64,000 nt of DNA from Sarcodiotheca gaudichaudii. Lineage: Eukaryota > Rhodophyta > Florideophyceae > Gigartinales > Solieriaceae. Location: the NCBI GenBank assembly GCA_032355985.1, contig JAUKVZ010000001.1:682001-746000 (forward strand). The letters run 5' to 3'. The notes beneath the pieces were generated by a model. That model was not told the DNA's origin. It searched no databases and saw only the letters and a list, made by a program, of their open reading frames with translations. This document shows, in pieces, positions 8,810 to 17,130 of this stretch; positions within the stretch are counted from its first letter, which is position 1, and each line of letters starts with the position of its first letter. The position numbers were made by a program, and so were the translations under genes.

Positions 8810-10545
8810 CACTTCGCACCATCGCTGCGACGCTCACCCTGTTCATCATCAGTTGTGCGATTGCCGCAGCGCAGTCGGCGCCCGCCGGCAATGCGCATCC
8901 GCAGCGTCAGGGACTTGAAGCGGGGCTCGGCGCCAATCCATTTGGCGAGCCGCCGATCGAGTCCACGATGGATCGCGCCGAGAAGCAGGCGTTTTCGAAG
9001 GAAGTCGATCTCGCGCCGCTGCGCGATCTGGCCGTCTTCAACAATGGTCGCGTCAAGATCCTCGACACGCTCGCGCGCGAGACGGTCGAAGCGATCGCAG
9101 GTCGCGTCAACTATGTCGAGGCGGACGCGTCCAGCGAGAAGAGCCGCAAGTTCAAGTACGACCCGCTCTTTACGTATCTCGACATCCTCATCGACCCGGC
9201 GTACTACGACGACAAGGCGCTGATTCACGTGGAGTATCTGCCGCTTCGTCGCGCATTCGTCGATGTTGCCTTCGAGACGGACGCCGAGCGCGAGCGCTGG
9301 ATGAAGATCGGCAGGTTGGCCCCGGGAACGCTGGGCGTGCACTTCCGCGAAATCGCGGAGAAACGCGGCGCTGATCCCGAAAACAGCCGCGGCCTCAACA
9401 ACATCCAGAACGGCATCATGACGCTCCAGTTCGGGCATTCCGGGCTGGATCTCATCGCGCCGGAATCCGAAGCGTTGGAATGGTCGCACATCACGATCCT
9501 GCCCGTGGATGCGCCGGCCCGGCAGGCTTTCTTCGATCTCGGCGCCGCCTGGCGCATCGGTGATGTCGCCGGCGTGAACAATGCGGCGCAGGCGCTGGCG
9601 GCCGAACTTCCCGCCATCAATGCGGAGCAGTATCCGACGACGCAGCGCACGCTCGAACGCATCTACAACAGCGCGCGGCCATTCGAATACGGCTATTGGC
9701 TGTACTGCCTCTCTTCGATCGCTCTCATTCTCGCCTTCGGTACGGGAAGGCGCTGGCTCACAGCCCTTGGCGTCGCGCTGCTGCTGGCGGCGATGACGAC
9801 GCATGCCTTCGGGTTCGGCGCTCGATGGATCATCGCGGAGCGCCTGCCGATTCAGAATCAGTTCGAGTCCATGACGGGTATCGCCCTTGGCGGTGCGATC
9901 GCCGGCCTCGTGATCATGCTCTGGAGTCGCAAGTGGCTCTTCGGCGCCGCGGCCGCAATCCTTGGATTCCTCGTGTTGATCACGGCGACGCAGACGAACA
10001 TCCCCGGCCAGTCCATCGGACGCGAAGCGGCGATTCTCAACACATCCGTCCTGCTCAAGTATCACGTCACGACAGTGCTCGTCAGTTACGGCTTGATCAC
10101 GCTCGGGTTTATCACGAGCGTCTTCTACCTGGCGACGTATTACGCGGGCGGATCGAAATCGCGAGACATGGAGGAAGCCGCTTTTGCCGCCGAGAGTCTC
10201 GGCCTTGATGAAGACACGAATCAGGGCCGTCAGCGCGTGCTGAGCGATCTGGACAAGGCGCAGATGACGGTGCTTCAGCTTGCCTTCTGGACGCTCGGTG
10301 TCGGCACGCTGCTCGGCGCATGGTGGGCGGATCATTCCTGGGGCCGCTGGTGGGCGTTCGATCCCAAGGAGACGTGGGCGCTGCTGACGTGGATTGTCTA
10401 TCTCATCGTGATCCATGTGCGCTTCGGCCTGACGAAGAACAGAGCGCTGGTGACGGCGTGGCTGAGCGTGCTGGGATTCTTTGTCATGCTCTGGACGTAC
10501 TTTGGCGTCAATCTCATCCTGCCCGGGCTTCATGCCTACGCGTGA
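8806..10545 (+). CDS. ccsA: CcsA/ResC-like cytochrome c biogenesis protein with large N-terminal extracytoplasmic domain
   Basis: The 579-residue protein starts with a cleavable-type signal (LTLFIISCAIAAAQS), then about 270 soluble residues, then roughly eight membrane helices. The haem-handling signature SWGRWWAFDPKETWALLTW lies near residues 510-530, as in CcsA/CcmF/CcmC haem proteins. Typical CcsA proteins have only 300-400 residues, so the extracytoplasmic domain is an extra module, a form I associate with planctomycetes and other deep lineages. With ResB it forms the System II haem channel and synthetase. The ATG overlaps the resB stop, fixing the start. A long antisense open frame here is a shadow. 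Confidence 0.9.
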   Translation: MTLRTIAATLTLFIISCAIAAAQSAPAGNAHPQRQGLEAGLGANPFGEPPIESTMDRAEKQAFSKEVDLAPLRDLAVFNNGRVKILDTLARETVEAIAGRVNYVEADASSEKSRKFKYDPLFTYLDILIDPAYYDDKALIHVEYLPLRRAFVDVAFETDAERERWMKIGRLAPGTLGVHFREIAEKRGADPENSRGLNNIQNGIMTLQFGHSGLDLIAPESEALEWSHITILPVDAPARQAFFDLGAAWRIGDVAGVNNAAQALAAELPAINAEQYPTTQRTLERIYNSARPFEYGYWLYCLSSIALILAFGTGRRWLTALGVALLLAAMTTHAFGFGARWIIAERLPIQNQFESMTGIALGGAIAGLVIMLWSRKWLFGAAAAILGFLVLITATQTNIPGQSIGREAAILNTSVLLKYHVTTVLVSYGLITLGFITSVFYLATYYAGGSKSRDMEEAAFAAESLGLDEDTNQGRQRVLSDLDKAQMTVLQLAFWTLGVGTLLGAWWADHSWGRWWAFDPKETWALLTWIVYLIVIHVRFGLTKNRALVTAWLSVLGFFVMLWTYFGVNLILPGLHAYA

Positions 10546-10546
10546 G

Positions 10547-11164
10547 ATGACCAGCGCGACGAAGCGATGGGATCGAGCCGATTTCGCTTTCGATCCCATC
10601 ACGATCGCCCGCAAACTCATCGGCTGTACGCTCGTGCGACGACTCGACGACGGAGTTCGCCTTTCCGGGCAGATCGTTGAGACGGAGGCATACCTCGGCG
10701 AGCGGGATCGCGCAGCGCACTCATTCGGCGGCCATCGATCCGAGCGCGTCGCTTCGATGTATCTCCCGCCCGGGCACTGCTACGTCTACTTCACCTATGG
10801 CATGCACCACTGCATGAATGTGGTCTGCGGCGACGAAGATGAGCCGGTCGCCGTGCTCGTGAGAGCGCTTCGTCCGATGGACGGCATCGACCGGATGAAG
10901 CTCGCTCGAGGCAAGGCGGGCGCCGTGGAGCGAAATCTCTGCGCAGGGCCGGCCAGGCTCTGTCAGGCTCTCGGCATTGACAGATCTTGTGACGGATTGG
11001 ACCTGACAACCTCGGAATCACTCTGGATCGAGTGGGGAGCGGGTTCGACGCATCCTTCCAGGCTTCGCCGAACCGCCAGGATCGGGGTCGACTACGCCGA
11101 AGAATGGGCCGCCAGACCGCTTCGATGGCGAATTCGAGAGAGTGAATATGTCTCAAGGAAGTGA
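10547..11164 (+). CDS. 3-methyladenine DNA glycosylase (AAG/MPG family)
   Basis: The 205-residue protein matches the alkyladenine glycosylase fold family: ARKLIGCTLVRR, then IVETEAYLG with the water-activating glutamate and DRAAHSFGG, YLPPGHCYVYFTYGMHHCMNVV lining the nucleotide-flipping pocket, and NLCAGPARLCQALGI. It excises alkylated or deaminated purines to begin base excision repair in the cytoplasm. The start ATG 10547 lies one base after the ccsA stop; ATG 10532 is in frame and would overlap ccsA. Shine-Dalgarno signals are weak for both, suggesting coupled translation. Length is normal. Confidence 0.92.
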   Translation: MTSATKRWDRADFAFDPITIARKLIGCTLVRRLDDGVRLSGQIVETEAYLGERDRAAHSFGGHRSERVASMYLPPGHCYVYFTYGMHHCMNVVCGDEDEPVAVLVRALRPMDGIDRMKLARGKAGAVERNLCAGPARLCQALGIDRSCDGLDLTTSESLWIEWGAGSTHPSRLRRTARIGVDYAEEWAARPLRWRIRESEYVSRK

Positions 11165-11256
11165 TTGCGAGGGGGCCGGTAGGCCGAATATCATTCCTGT
11201 CGCGGCGATGAGCCGCCGGTGAGTCCAAGAGCAGACCCTGAGAGAGCGATCAGTAC

Positions 11257-11655
11257 ATGATCCCGAATGCCGGCCCATATCCCCCTGAGGCGTACCTCTT
11301 CGTGCAACAGGGACTTCGTTTCACGATTGACCGCATTCGCAAATCCGATCCCGACGTGGGCGACGACGGCAGGCATGTCGATGGCGCCGAACTCTGCGGC
11401 GGTCTTCGCGATTTCGCTCGCCAGCAATACGGCCTGCTCGCCCGGACCGTTCTCGATCACTGGAACATCCGGCGCACCGAGGATTTCGGCCGCATCGTCT
11501 TCAACATGGTCGATCTCGGCCTCCTTCGCACGAGCGAAGAGGACAGCATCGAGGACTTCACGCGGGTCTACGATTTCGATGCGAGCTTCGAGGATGTCCC
11601 GGCGTCGCCCTCCATCCGTGTCGTCAACAAGACGGCCAAGGACATGCACGCCTGA
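11257..11655 (+). CDS. Minf_1886 family conserved protein
   Basis: A 132-residue protein that I recognise as the Minf_1886 family, shared by planctomycetes, Verrucomicrobia and relatives. Visible landmarks are EAYLFVQQGLRFT, HVDGAELCGGLRDFARQQYG, VLDHWNIRRTEDFGRIVFNMVDLGLL and a C-terminal SIEDFTRVYDF. No signal peptide, membrane segment or catalytic motif is seen; it is probably a small cytoplasmic helical protein. No biochemical function is established that I can name. It lies 92 bases after the glycosylase gene and 23 before the transporter gene, so it could belong to the same transcript. Confidence 0.8.
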   Translation: MIPNAGPYPPEAYLFVQQGLRFTIDRIRKSDPDVGDDGRHVDGAELCGGLRDFARQQYGLLARTVLDHWNIRRTEDFGRIVFNMVDLGLLRTSEEDSIEDFTRVYDFDASFEDVPASPSIRVVNKTAKDMHA

Positions 11656-11678
11656 TCGCAAGCAGGTAGCCTCTGGCG

Positions 11679-12974
11679 ATGGCGACTCCTGCTGATGACC
11701 GTCCCGAGTCGGGCGCTCACACCTCTCCAACCTCAGAATCCGATTCGAATCAGCTCGACTGGCGGACGCTGCATCTCTGGCAGATCCAGCCCGTGCGCGA
11801 TGTGCTGGTTGTCGCGGCCATTTTCGGCCTGCTGTATCTCGGCAAGGTGCTGAGCGTGGTGACGGTGCCGCTGCTGCTGGCCGCGGCGCTGGCGTATCTC
11901 TTCGAGCCGGTGGTGCTGAGACTGACCCGCAAGGGCATGGTCTCTCGATCGACGGCCGCCATTGGCATCATCGCCACGACGGCCATCGTCGTCATCGTGC
12001 CGCTTGTCTTCGGCGTCATCTTCGCACTCGGTCAGGGCATCGGGTTTGTCGGGCGTCTCGTGTCGAGCATCACGGCCGTGCGCAACGCCGTGGCGAATCC
12101 CGACAATCCTGCGCTTGTCGAAGCGCTGCCGACGGAGTTCTGGCAGCACGTCGCCGAGTACCTCATCGAGCATCAGAACGACTCGACGGAGGGGCTCGCC
12201 GAGATCACGAGCGCCACGCTCGATTTCATCCAGAAGTCCGGGCAGGGCATTGCGTCCGAAGCAGTGCGAACCGGCGCATTCGCCGTGGAGAAAGTCCTCG
12301 GCTTTGCGACCTCCGTGGGCATGCTCGCCTTCACGGCTTTTCTGACGGCGTTCTTTTTCTACTTCATCTGCACCGGATATTCGCGATTCATCGAGTTCTG
12401 GAAGGAACTCATCCCCGATCGCAATCGGGAGCGCGTGCTCGAGTTGGCTTCGAAGATGGATCGCGTGATCGCAGGCTTCGTGCGCGGGCGAATCACGATC
12501 GCGTTTATCCAAGGGGTCGTGTTTTCGATTCTCTACTGGATCATCGGCGTGCCCGCGCCGCTGATCATCGGCCCCATCGCCGGCATTCTCTCGATCGTTC
12601 CCTATCTCGCGCTGGTCACAATTCCAGTCACGATCCTGATGATGTTCATCGAGCCCAGTGGCGTCGCGTGGCAATCGCAGACGTGGTGGATGCTGGTCGC
12701 GCCGACGGTCGTGTACTTCGCGGTGCAGGCGCTGGATGACTACTGCCTCACGCCGCTCATCCAGGGCAAGAGCACCGGCATGGATACGCCGACGATTCTC
12801 TTCTCCTCACTGGCCGGCGGCGTGCTGCTTGGTGTGTACGGATTGCTGCTGGCCATTCCCATCGCTGCGTGCCTGAAGATCCTGCTCGTGGAGGTCTACT
12901 GGCCGCACTTTGAGAAGTGGCGCGCAGGAGAAGTGAGCGATCCGCTGCCGATTCGCCGTCGCACTGATGAATAA
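11679..12974 (+). CDS. AI-2E family transporter (UPF0118/PerM-like)
   Basis: A 431-residue polytopic membrane protein with a polar N-terminal tail of about 45 residues, helices at roughly 46-65 and 70-85, then helices through about 125, a soluble middle segment, and a C-terminal cluster of about four helices. The family signatures FVRGRITIAFIQGVVFSILYWIIGVP, IVPYLA and TPLIQGKSTGMDTPTILFSSLAGG are clear. Family members have been implicated in export of autoinducer-2, sodium/proton exchange and other efflux; the substrate here is unknown. It ends 11 bases before the convergent ffh stop. Confidence 0.9.
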   Translation: MATPADDRPESGAHTSPTSESDSNQLDWRTLHLWQIQPVRDVLVVAAIFGLLYLGKVLSVVTVPLLLAAALAYLFEPVVLRLTRKGMVSRSTAAIGIIATTAIVVIVPLVFGVIFALGQGIGFVGRLVSSITAVRNAVANPDNPALVEALPTEFWQHVAEYLIEHQNDSTEGLAEITSATLDFIQKSGQGIASEAVRTGAFAVEKVLGFATSVGMLAFTAFLTAFFFYFICTGYSRFIEFWKELIPDRNRERVLELASKMDRVIAGFVRGRITIAFIQGVVFSILYWIIGVPAPLIIGPIAGILSIVPYLALVTIPVTILMMFIEPSGVAWQSQTWWMLVAPTVVYFAVQALDDYCLTPLIQGKSTGMDTPTILFSSLAGGVLLGVYGLLLAIPIAACLKILLVEVYWPHFEKWRAGEVSDPLPIRRRTDE

Positions 12975-12985
12975 TCGGATGGTGA

Positions 12986-14482
12986 TCAGCGGCGCTTGCG
13001 CTTCTTGTATCGCTTGCCGCCGCCCGACTTCGTGCTGCCACGCCCCTTGAAGCCCGCCATGCCGCCGCCCTCGGCGCCCGCGGCCTGCAGCTGACGCATC
13101 GCCTTCGTCCGGCCCGCGCCGCCCATGCCGGACATCTGCTTTGTGAGCTTCGTGATCGTGCCGAACTGCTTGACGAGGCGGCCGACCTCCGTCGTTGATG
13201 TGCCCGAACCGGAGGCGATTCGCTTCCGGCGCGAGTTGTTCATCACGGAGACGTCCTTGCGCTCCTCTTTCGTCATCGAGTTGATCAGCCCCTCGATGCG
13301 ATTGAACTGGCTGTCCTCGATCTGCACATCCTTCAGCGCCGAACCGACGCCCGGCAGCAGGCCGAGAAGCTGCTTCATCGGACCCATGCGCCGAATCATC
13401 TTGAGCTGCTTGAGGAAGTCATCCATCGTCAGCTCGCCGCGCATCATCTTCTGCTGGATCGCTTCGGCTTCTTCTTCGCTGACCTGCTCCTGCGCCTTTT
13501 CGACCAGCGAAACGACATCGCCCATGCCCAGGATGCGGCTGGCCACGCGCTCCGCATGAAACTCATCGAGCTGATCAAGCTTCTCACCGACACCCATGAA
13601 CTTGATGGGCGCTCCCGTCACGCGTCGCACGGAAAGCGCCGCGCCGCCGCGCGTATCGCTGTCGAACTTGGTGAGAATCACGCCATCGACTTCGAGCCGA
13701 TCGTGAAACTCCTTCGCGCTCGTTACGGCGTCCTGACCGATCATCGAATCGACGACCAGCAGAATCTGATGCGGACCGACAGCGCGATTGACCTGCTGCA
13801 GTTCCTTCATCAGATCGTCATCAACATGCAGTCGACCGGCTGTGTCGAGAATCAGCGTCTCAACGCCCTGCTTGCGCGCTTCAGCAAGCGCGTTCTTGCA
13901 GACTTCAACCGCGGCGCCCACGGCTTCGCCATATGCCGCCACCTTGTCAGGCTCGGAATAAAATGACACCTGCGATCCGCCGGGCATCTCTTCCTGCACC
14001 TGCTCAGCGACGAGGCGCAGCTGCTCCACGGCCGCGGGTCGCTGCAGATCCGCAGCAGCCAGCATCACGCTGCGCCCGCGCTTCTTGAGGTAGGCCGCCA
14101 GCTTGCCACAGGTGGTGGTCTTTCCGCTGCCCTGCAGGCCGCACATCATGATGACGGTCGGCCCGGGGCTGACGCGCATGATCGGTGATGGTGGGGGGGC
14201 GCCCTCGGATTCCGGATCGCCGCCGATCAGCGCCACGAGGCGCTTGTTGACGATGCCGATGAACTCCTGTCCGGGCTTGAGGCTCCTGGTCACATCCGAG
14301 CCGAGCGAGTCCTCCACGACCTCATTGCAGAACTCCTGCACCAGGTCGTACTGCACATCCGCCTCCAGCAGGGCGTCCCTGACCTCCTGCACGGCCTCGC
14401 GAATGTTGCTCTCGCTGATCCGGCCCTGGCCGGAGATCTTGCGGACGGCGGCGTTGAATCCATCTGACAGGCGATCGAACAT
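12986..14482 (-). CDS. ffh: Signal recognition particle protein Ffh
   Basis: The 498-residue GTPase binds SRP RNA and signal sequences of nascent membrane proteins and docks with FtsY. The N domain begins MFDRLSDGF; the P-loop GLQGSGKTT is at residues 115-123, followed by DTAGRLHVDDDL, TKFDSDTRGG and a methionine-rich M domain (MMRGELTMDDFLKQLKMIRRMGPMKQLL), then an RNA-contact segment SRRKRIASGSGTS. The C-terminus is a lysine-, glycine- and arginine-rich tail. ATG 14482 was chosen because the family starts there; an in-frame ATG at 14617 would add an unrelated extension. No SRP RNA gene was recognised in the window. Confidence 0.97.
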   Translation of the reverse strand: MFDRLSDGFNAAVRKISGQGRISESNIREAVQEVRDALLEADVQYDLVQEFCNEVVEDSLGSDVTRSLKPGQEFIGIVNKRLVALIGGDPESEGAPPPSPIMRVSPGPTVIMMCGLQGSGKTTTCGKLAAYLKKRGRSVMLAAADLQRPAAVEQLRLVAEQVQEEMPGGSQVSFYSEPDKVAAYGEAVGAAVEVCKNALAEARKQGVETLILDTAGRLHVDDDLMKELQQVNRAVGPHQILLVVDSMIGQDAVTSAKEFHDRLEVDGVILTKFDSDTRGGAALSVRRVTGAPIKFMGVGEKLDQLDEFHAERVASRILGMGDVVSLVEKAQEQVSEEEAEAIQQKMMRGELTMDDFLKQLKMIRRMGPMKQLLGLLPGVGSALKDVQIEDSQFNRIEGLINSMTKEERKDVSVMNNSRRKRIASGSGTSTTEVGRLVKQFGTITKLTKQMSGMGGAGRTKAMRQLQAAGAEGGGMAGFKGRGSTKSGGGKRYKKRKRR

Positions 14483-14734
14483 GGCGGCGGGAATCTCTCT
14501 CCAAAGGGCTCTCGGACGTCGGAAAACCGGACCGGGGATCCTACCGGCGCAGAATCGCCCGTGCGGCCATGACGAAACCGATCTGCGACTCGTGGGCCGA
14601 TCATTCCGCCCTCCCAAGCGGATTTTTCAGCCAGGGCAGAGACCTCGACTGGACAGCGTCCGAATGGGATATAGCCTGTATACGAGAGGAAATGTGGCGG
14701 CGGGTGGGGCGCCTGCCGCGTGAGGGGCAAGATT
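14483..14734. other. Non-coding gap between divergent ffh and the PEP-CTERM-like gene
   Basis: About 250 bases with no gene. It must hold the ffh promoter (minus) and the PEP-CTERM-like promoter (plus). A TGGACA around 14650 and TATA-rich bases near 14670 are suggestive but not correctly spaced, so I call no promoter. Confidence 0.4.
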
Positions 14735-15403
14735 ATGAGATGTAAGAACAGAATCACAGGCATGGCGATCGCTCTGGCGGCGGTTGTTTCAGCCTTCGGC
14801 GCGACCTCGGCTCAGGCCGGCACGGTTCCGATCATGTCCGACTCGGCCTTCAGTTCAGAGGGCATTGGGTTGTTCACCGGCACGCTTGAGTACGATCCGA
14901 TGACCGCGATCCTCGAGATCGTGCTGACGAATACGACGGCGACCGGTTTCATTACCGGCGTCGCGTTCAATATCGACAGTTCCGACGCCATGGCCAGCGC
15001 CACACAGCAGACGGCGCCGCCAAACTTCATGAATCTCACGGATCTTGACTCGGCGTCTCCGTTCGGACCGTTCGACGCAGGCTCATCGCTTGTCGCCACC
15101 AATTTCAATGGCAGCGGCAATCCCAGCGGCGGCATCGGTTCCGGCGCTTCAGGCACGTGGACGTTTCTCGTCAGCGCTTCTGACTCAGCGATGCTCGATG
15201 AGTTTGACTTCATCTCCGCGATGAACTCGACGAACGATGCGGATTTTCTCGTTCGCATCCGCGGCATTGAAACCGGCGCCGGTTCCGATAAGGTTCCCGG
15301 CAAGGTGACCGGCCGCATCGTGCCGCTGCCCGGTCCTGTCGGACTGAGCGTCGCGGGCCTCGCGCTGATCGCCGGCGGCAGACGGCGCACCATCAGCGCC
15401 TGA
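14735..15403 (+). CDS. Secreted protein with PEP-CTERM-like C-terminal sorting signal
   Basis: The 222-residue protein has a signal peptide (MAIALAAVVSAFGATSAQA) and a C-terminus made of a VPLPGPVGL motif, a short hydrophobic helix (LSVAGLALIAGG) and the basic cluster RRR. That tripartite end is the pattern of PEP-CTERM-type signals recognised by exosortase, with PGPVGL as a variant of the PEP box. The mature part is rich in Ser, Thr, Gly and Ala and low in Cys, as expected for an exported extracellular or surface protein. ATG 14735 is preceded by GAGGGG; a GTG at 14720 is in frame. It ends before a strong terminator. No exosortase is present in the window. Confidence 0.8.
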   Translation: MRCKNRITGMAIALAAVVSAFGATSAQAGTVPIMSDSAFSSEGIGLFTGTLEYDPMTAILEIVLTNTTATGFITGVAFNIDSSDAMASATQQTAPPNFMNLTDLDSASPFGPFDAGSSLVATNFNGSGNPSGGIGSGASGTWTFLVSASDSAMLDEFDFISAMNSTNDADFLVRIRGIETGAGSDKVPGKVTGRIVPLPGPVGLSVAGLALIAGGRRRTISA

Positions 15404-15431
15404 CTCGACACGCTCAACATCGAATCACGAC

Positions 15432-15462
15432 AACCGCGCTTGCGCATCAAGCGCGGTTTTTT
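15432..15462 (+). terminator. Intrinsic terminator after the PEP-CTERM-like gene
   Basis: A 10-bp perfect inverted repeat (AACCGCGCTT/AAGCGCGGTT, 15432-15441 and 15449-15458) runs into six T (15457-15462), starting 29 bases after the stop at 15403. A second 7-bp hairpin (CGGGGTG, TAAA loop, CACCCCG; 15469-15486) follows without a T-run. Confidence 0.92.
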
Positions 15463-15559
15463 ATGCGCCGGGGTGTAAACACCCCGCGCGATTCGCGCTT
15501 CCTTCAACAACCAGCGCGCTGTGCAAACAAAGATGCGCACGCATGCTGAGAAAATGCGC

Positions 15560-15571
15560 TTGTCATGACAA
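15560..15571. promoter_or_regulatory. Perfect 12-bp palindrome upstream of the TPR-sulfotransferase gene
   Basis: TTGTCATGACAA is a perfect inverted repeat 89 bases before the ATG at 15661, in a 200-base non-coding stretch after the terminator. It is a plausible binding site for a dimeric regulator; no partner is identified and chance occurrence is possible. Confidence 0.3.
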
Positions 15572-15660
15572 TGGATGACGCCGGCCAGGGGTGAACCGGT
15601 ACACTCCTGCGTCAACTGCACGGCCGCGTTGCGCTCTGCGGCCTATCTGTTAGTCGTGGA

Positions 15661-17130
15661 ATGAACTGCGAGGAAATTCGAAAAACCAAGCGCGCCGCGA
15701 TTGAAAGGCGGCGTCAGGGTGATCTTGTCGGCGCTGCGCGATCGTTGCGCCGAATCCACGAGATCAACGACGAGGATCCCGAGGTGCTCACGCATCTTGG
15801 CGCGATCGAGTCCAGACTCGGCAAGCCCGACAAGGGCCGCGCACTCCTCGAAAAGGCCATCGTGCTCGAGCCGACCGAGCTCAGCGCGTACTTCGCCCTT
15901 GCGCTCACTTTCGAAAGCGAAGGCCGATTCCATGCGGCGCTGGATGCCGTCGATCGAGGCCTCAGGCACAATCCATCCGATCCCGCGCTGCATGGCCTCA
16001 AGGCTGAGCTCTGGCGCATGATGGGCGAGGATGATGTCGCCTTCCGCTACGCCAGCGACGCCATCACCCACGGCGTCGAGCATTTCCGACTCGATCACGT
16101 CTACGCGCTCTTCAGCGCCCAGTTCGACGAAGCGGACGAAGGTCTTCGCCGAATGAAGGATCATCTTTCAGAGAGCGATCTCACCAGCGCCCGCCGATCC
16201 CAGGCGCTCTTCGCCATCGCCGATCTCCTCGCTCGCTCCGGGCGCCATGACGACGCCTTCGAGGCGTATCGCAAAGCCAACCGAAGCGTCGAGACCGACT
16301 ACGACCCCGAATCACACGAGCGCTCCATCGATCGTCTCATCAGCGCCTGGACGCCGGAGAAGCTCGACAAGCTTGCCGATGTCGGCGTCGACTCCGAATC
16401 ACCCGTCTTCGTCGTCGGCATGATGCGATCCGGCACCACGCTCGTTGAGCGCATCATCGCCACGCATCCAGCCGCCGCGGCAGGGGGGGAGCGGGACGAT
16501 CTCAATGAGTTCGTCTTCAAGATGCAGCCCGACCTTTCGCCCAGCCTCGATGGCCTCCAGCAGACCAGCCTGCTTCACGCAAAGAGCTTCGTCGGCGGCG
16601 CCTGCGAGCGCTACCTGCAGCGCCTGCGCGAAACCGGCTTCACGGCCGATCGCATCACCGACAAAATGCCCGCCAACTACATCCATCTCGGCCTGATCGC
16701 TGTGATGTTCCCAGAGGCGCGCATCATCCATTGCCGCCGCGATCCGCTCGATACCTGCATCTCCTGCTACTTCAACCACTTCCGCGGCCATCATCCCTAC
16801 GCCTACGATCTCACCCATCTGGGCGCCTGCTACAACCAATACCAGCGCATCATGGCGCACTGGGATGAACTGCTGCCCGGCCGCATCCTGCATGTCGATT
16901 ACGAACGCCTCGTGACGCATCAGGAAGAGGAAAGCCGACGCATCATCGAGCACATCGGGCTGGAGTGGAATCCGCTCTGCCTGGAGTTCCATCGCTCGCG
17001 CCACATCTCCCACACCGCCAGCGTCTCACAGGTGCGCAAGCCGATGTACGCCAGCGCCGTCGGACGTCACGCGCGATACGACAAGCATCTCGATGAACTG
17101 CGCGAAGCGCTTGGCGCCGTGATCAGCTAG
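15661..17130 (+). CDS. TPR-sulfotransferase fusion protein
   Basis: The 489-residue protein joins about 230 N-terminal residues of TPR-like helical repeats (for example DDPEVLTHLGAIESRLGKPDKG and HAALDAVDRGLRHNPSDPAL) to a sulfotransferase domain. The PAPS 5'-phosphosulfate loop VVGMMRSGTTLVERI begins near residue 250 and the 3'-phosphate motif is in RIIHCRRDPLDTCISCYF. It should transfer sulfate from PAPS to a protein, peptide or glycan; TPRs probably hold the acceptor. There is no signal peptide or membrane segment, so it appears cytoplasmic. Its stop shares the sequence CTAG with the convergent ndh stop. A paralogue lies at 21224-22711. Confidence 0.88.
   Translation: MNCEEIRKTKRAAIERRRQGDLVGAARSLRRIHEINDEDPEVLTHLGAIESRLGKPDKGRALLEKAIVLEPTELSAYFALALTFESEGRFHAALDAVDRGLRHNPSDPALHGLKAELWRMMGEDDVAFRYASDAITHGVEHFRLDHVYALFSAQFDEADEGLRRMKDHLSESDLTSARRSQALFAIADLLARSGRHDDAFEAYRKANRSVETDYDPESHERSIDRLISAWTPEKLDKLADVGVDSESPVFVVGMMRSGTTLVERIIATHPAAAAGGERDDLNEFVFKMQPDLSPSLDGLQQTSLLHAKSFVGGACERYLQRLRETGFTADRITDKMPANYIHLGLIAVMFPEARIIHCRRDPLDTCISCYFNHFRGHHPYAYDLTHLGACYNQYQRIMAHWDELLPGRILHVDYERLVTHQEEESRRIIEHIGLEWNPLCLEFHRSRHISHTASVSQVRKPMYASAVGRHARYDKHLDELREALGAVIS

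Noticed and set aside
8677-10620. Long open frame antisense to ccsA (about 650 codons)
   Set aside because: High-GC codon bias leaves antisense frames open. The sense strand has clear CcsA motifs, while the antisense translation is Arg/Asp/His-rich with no recognisable domain.
11191-12674. Minus-strand frames across the Minf_1886 and AI-2E genes
   Set aside because: They translate to acidic/His-rich repeats typical of antisense to membrane proteins; the plus-strand genes have family motifs.
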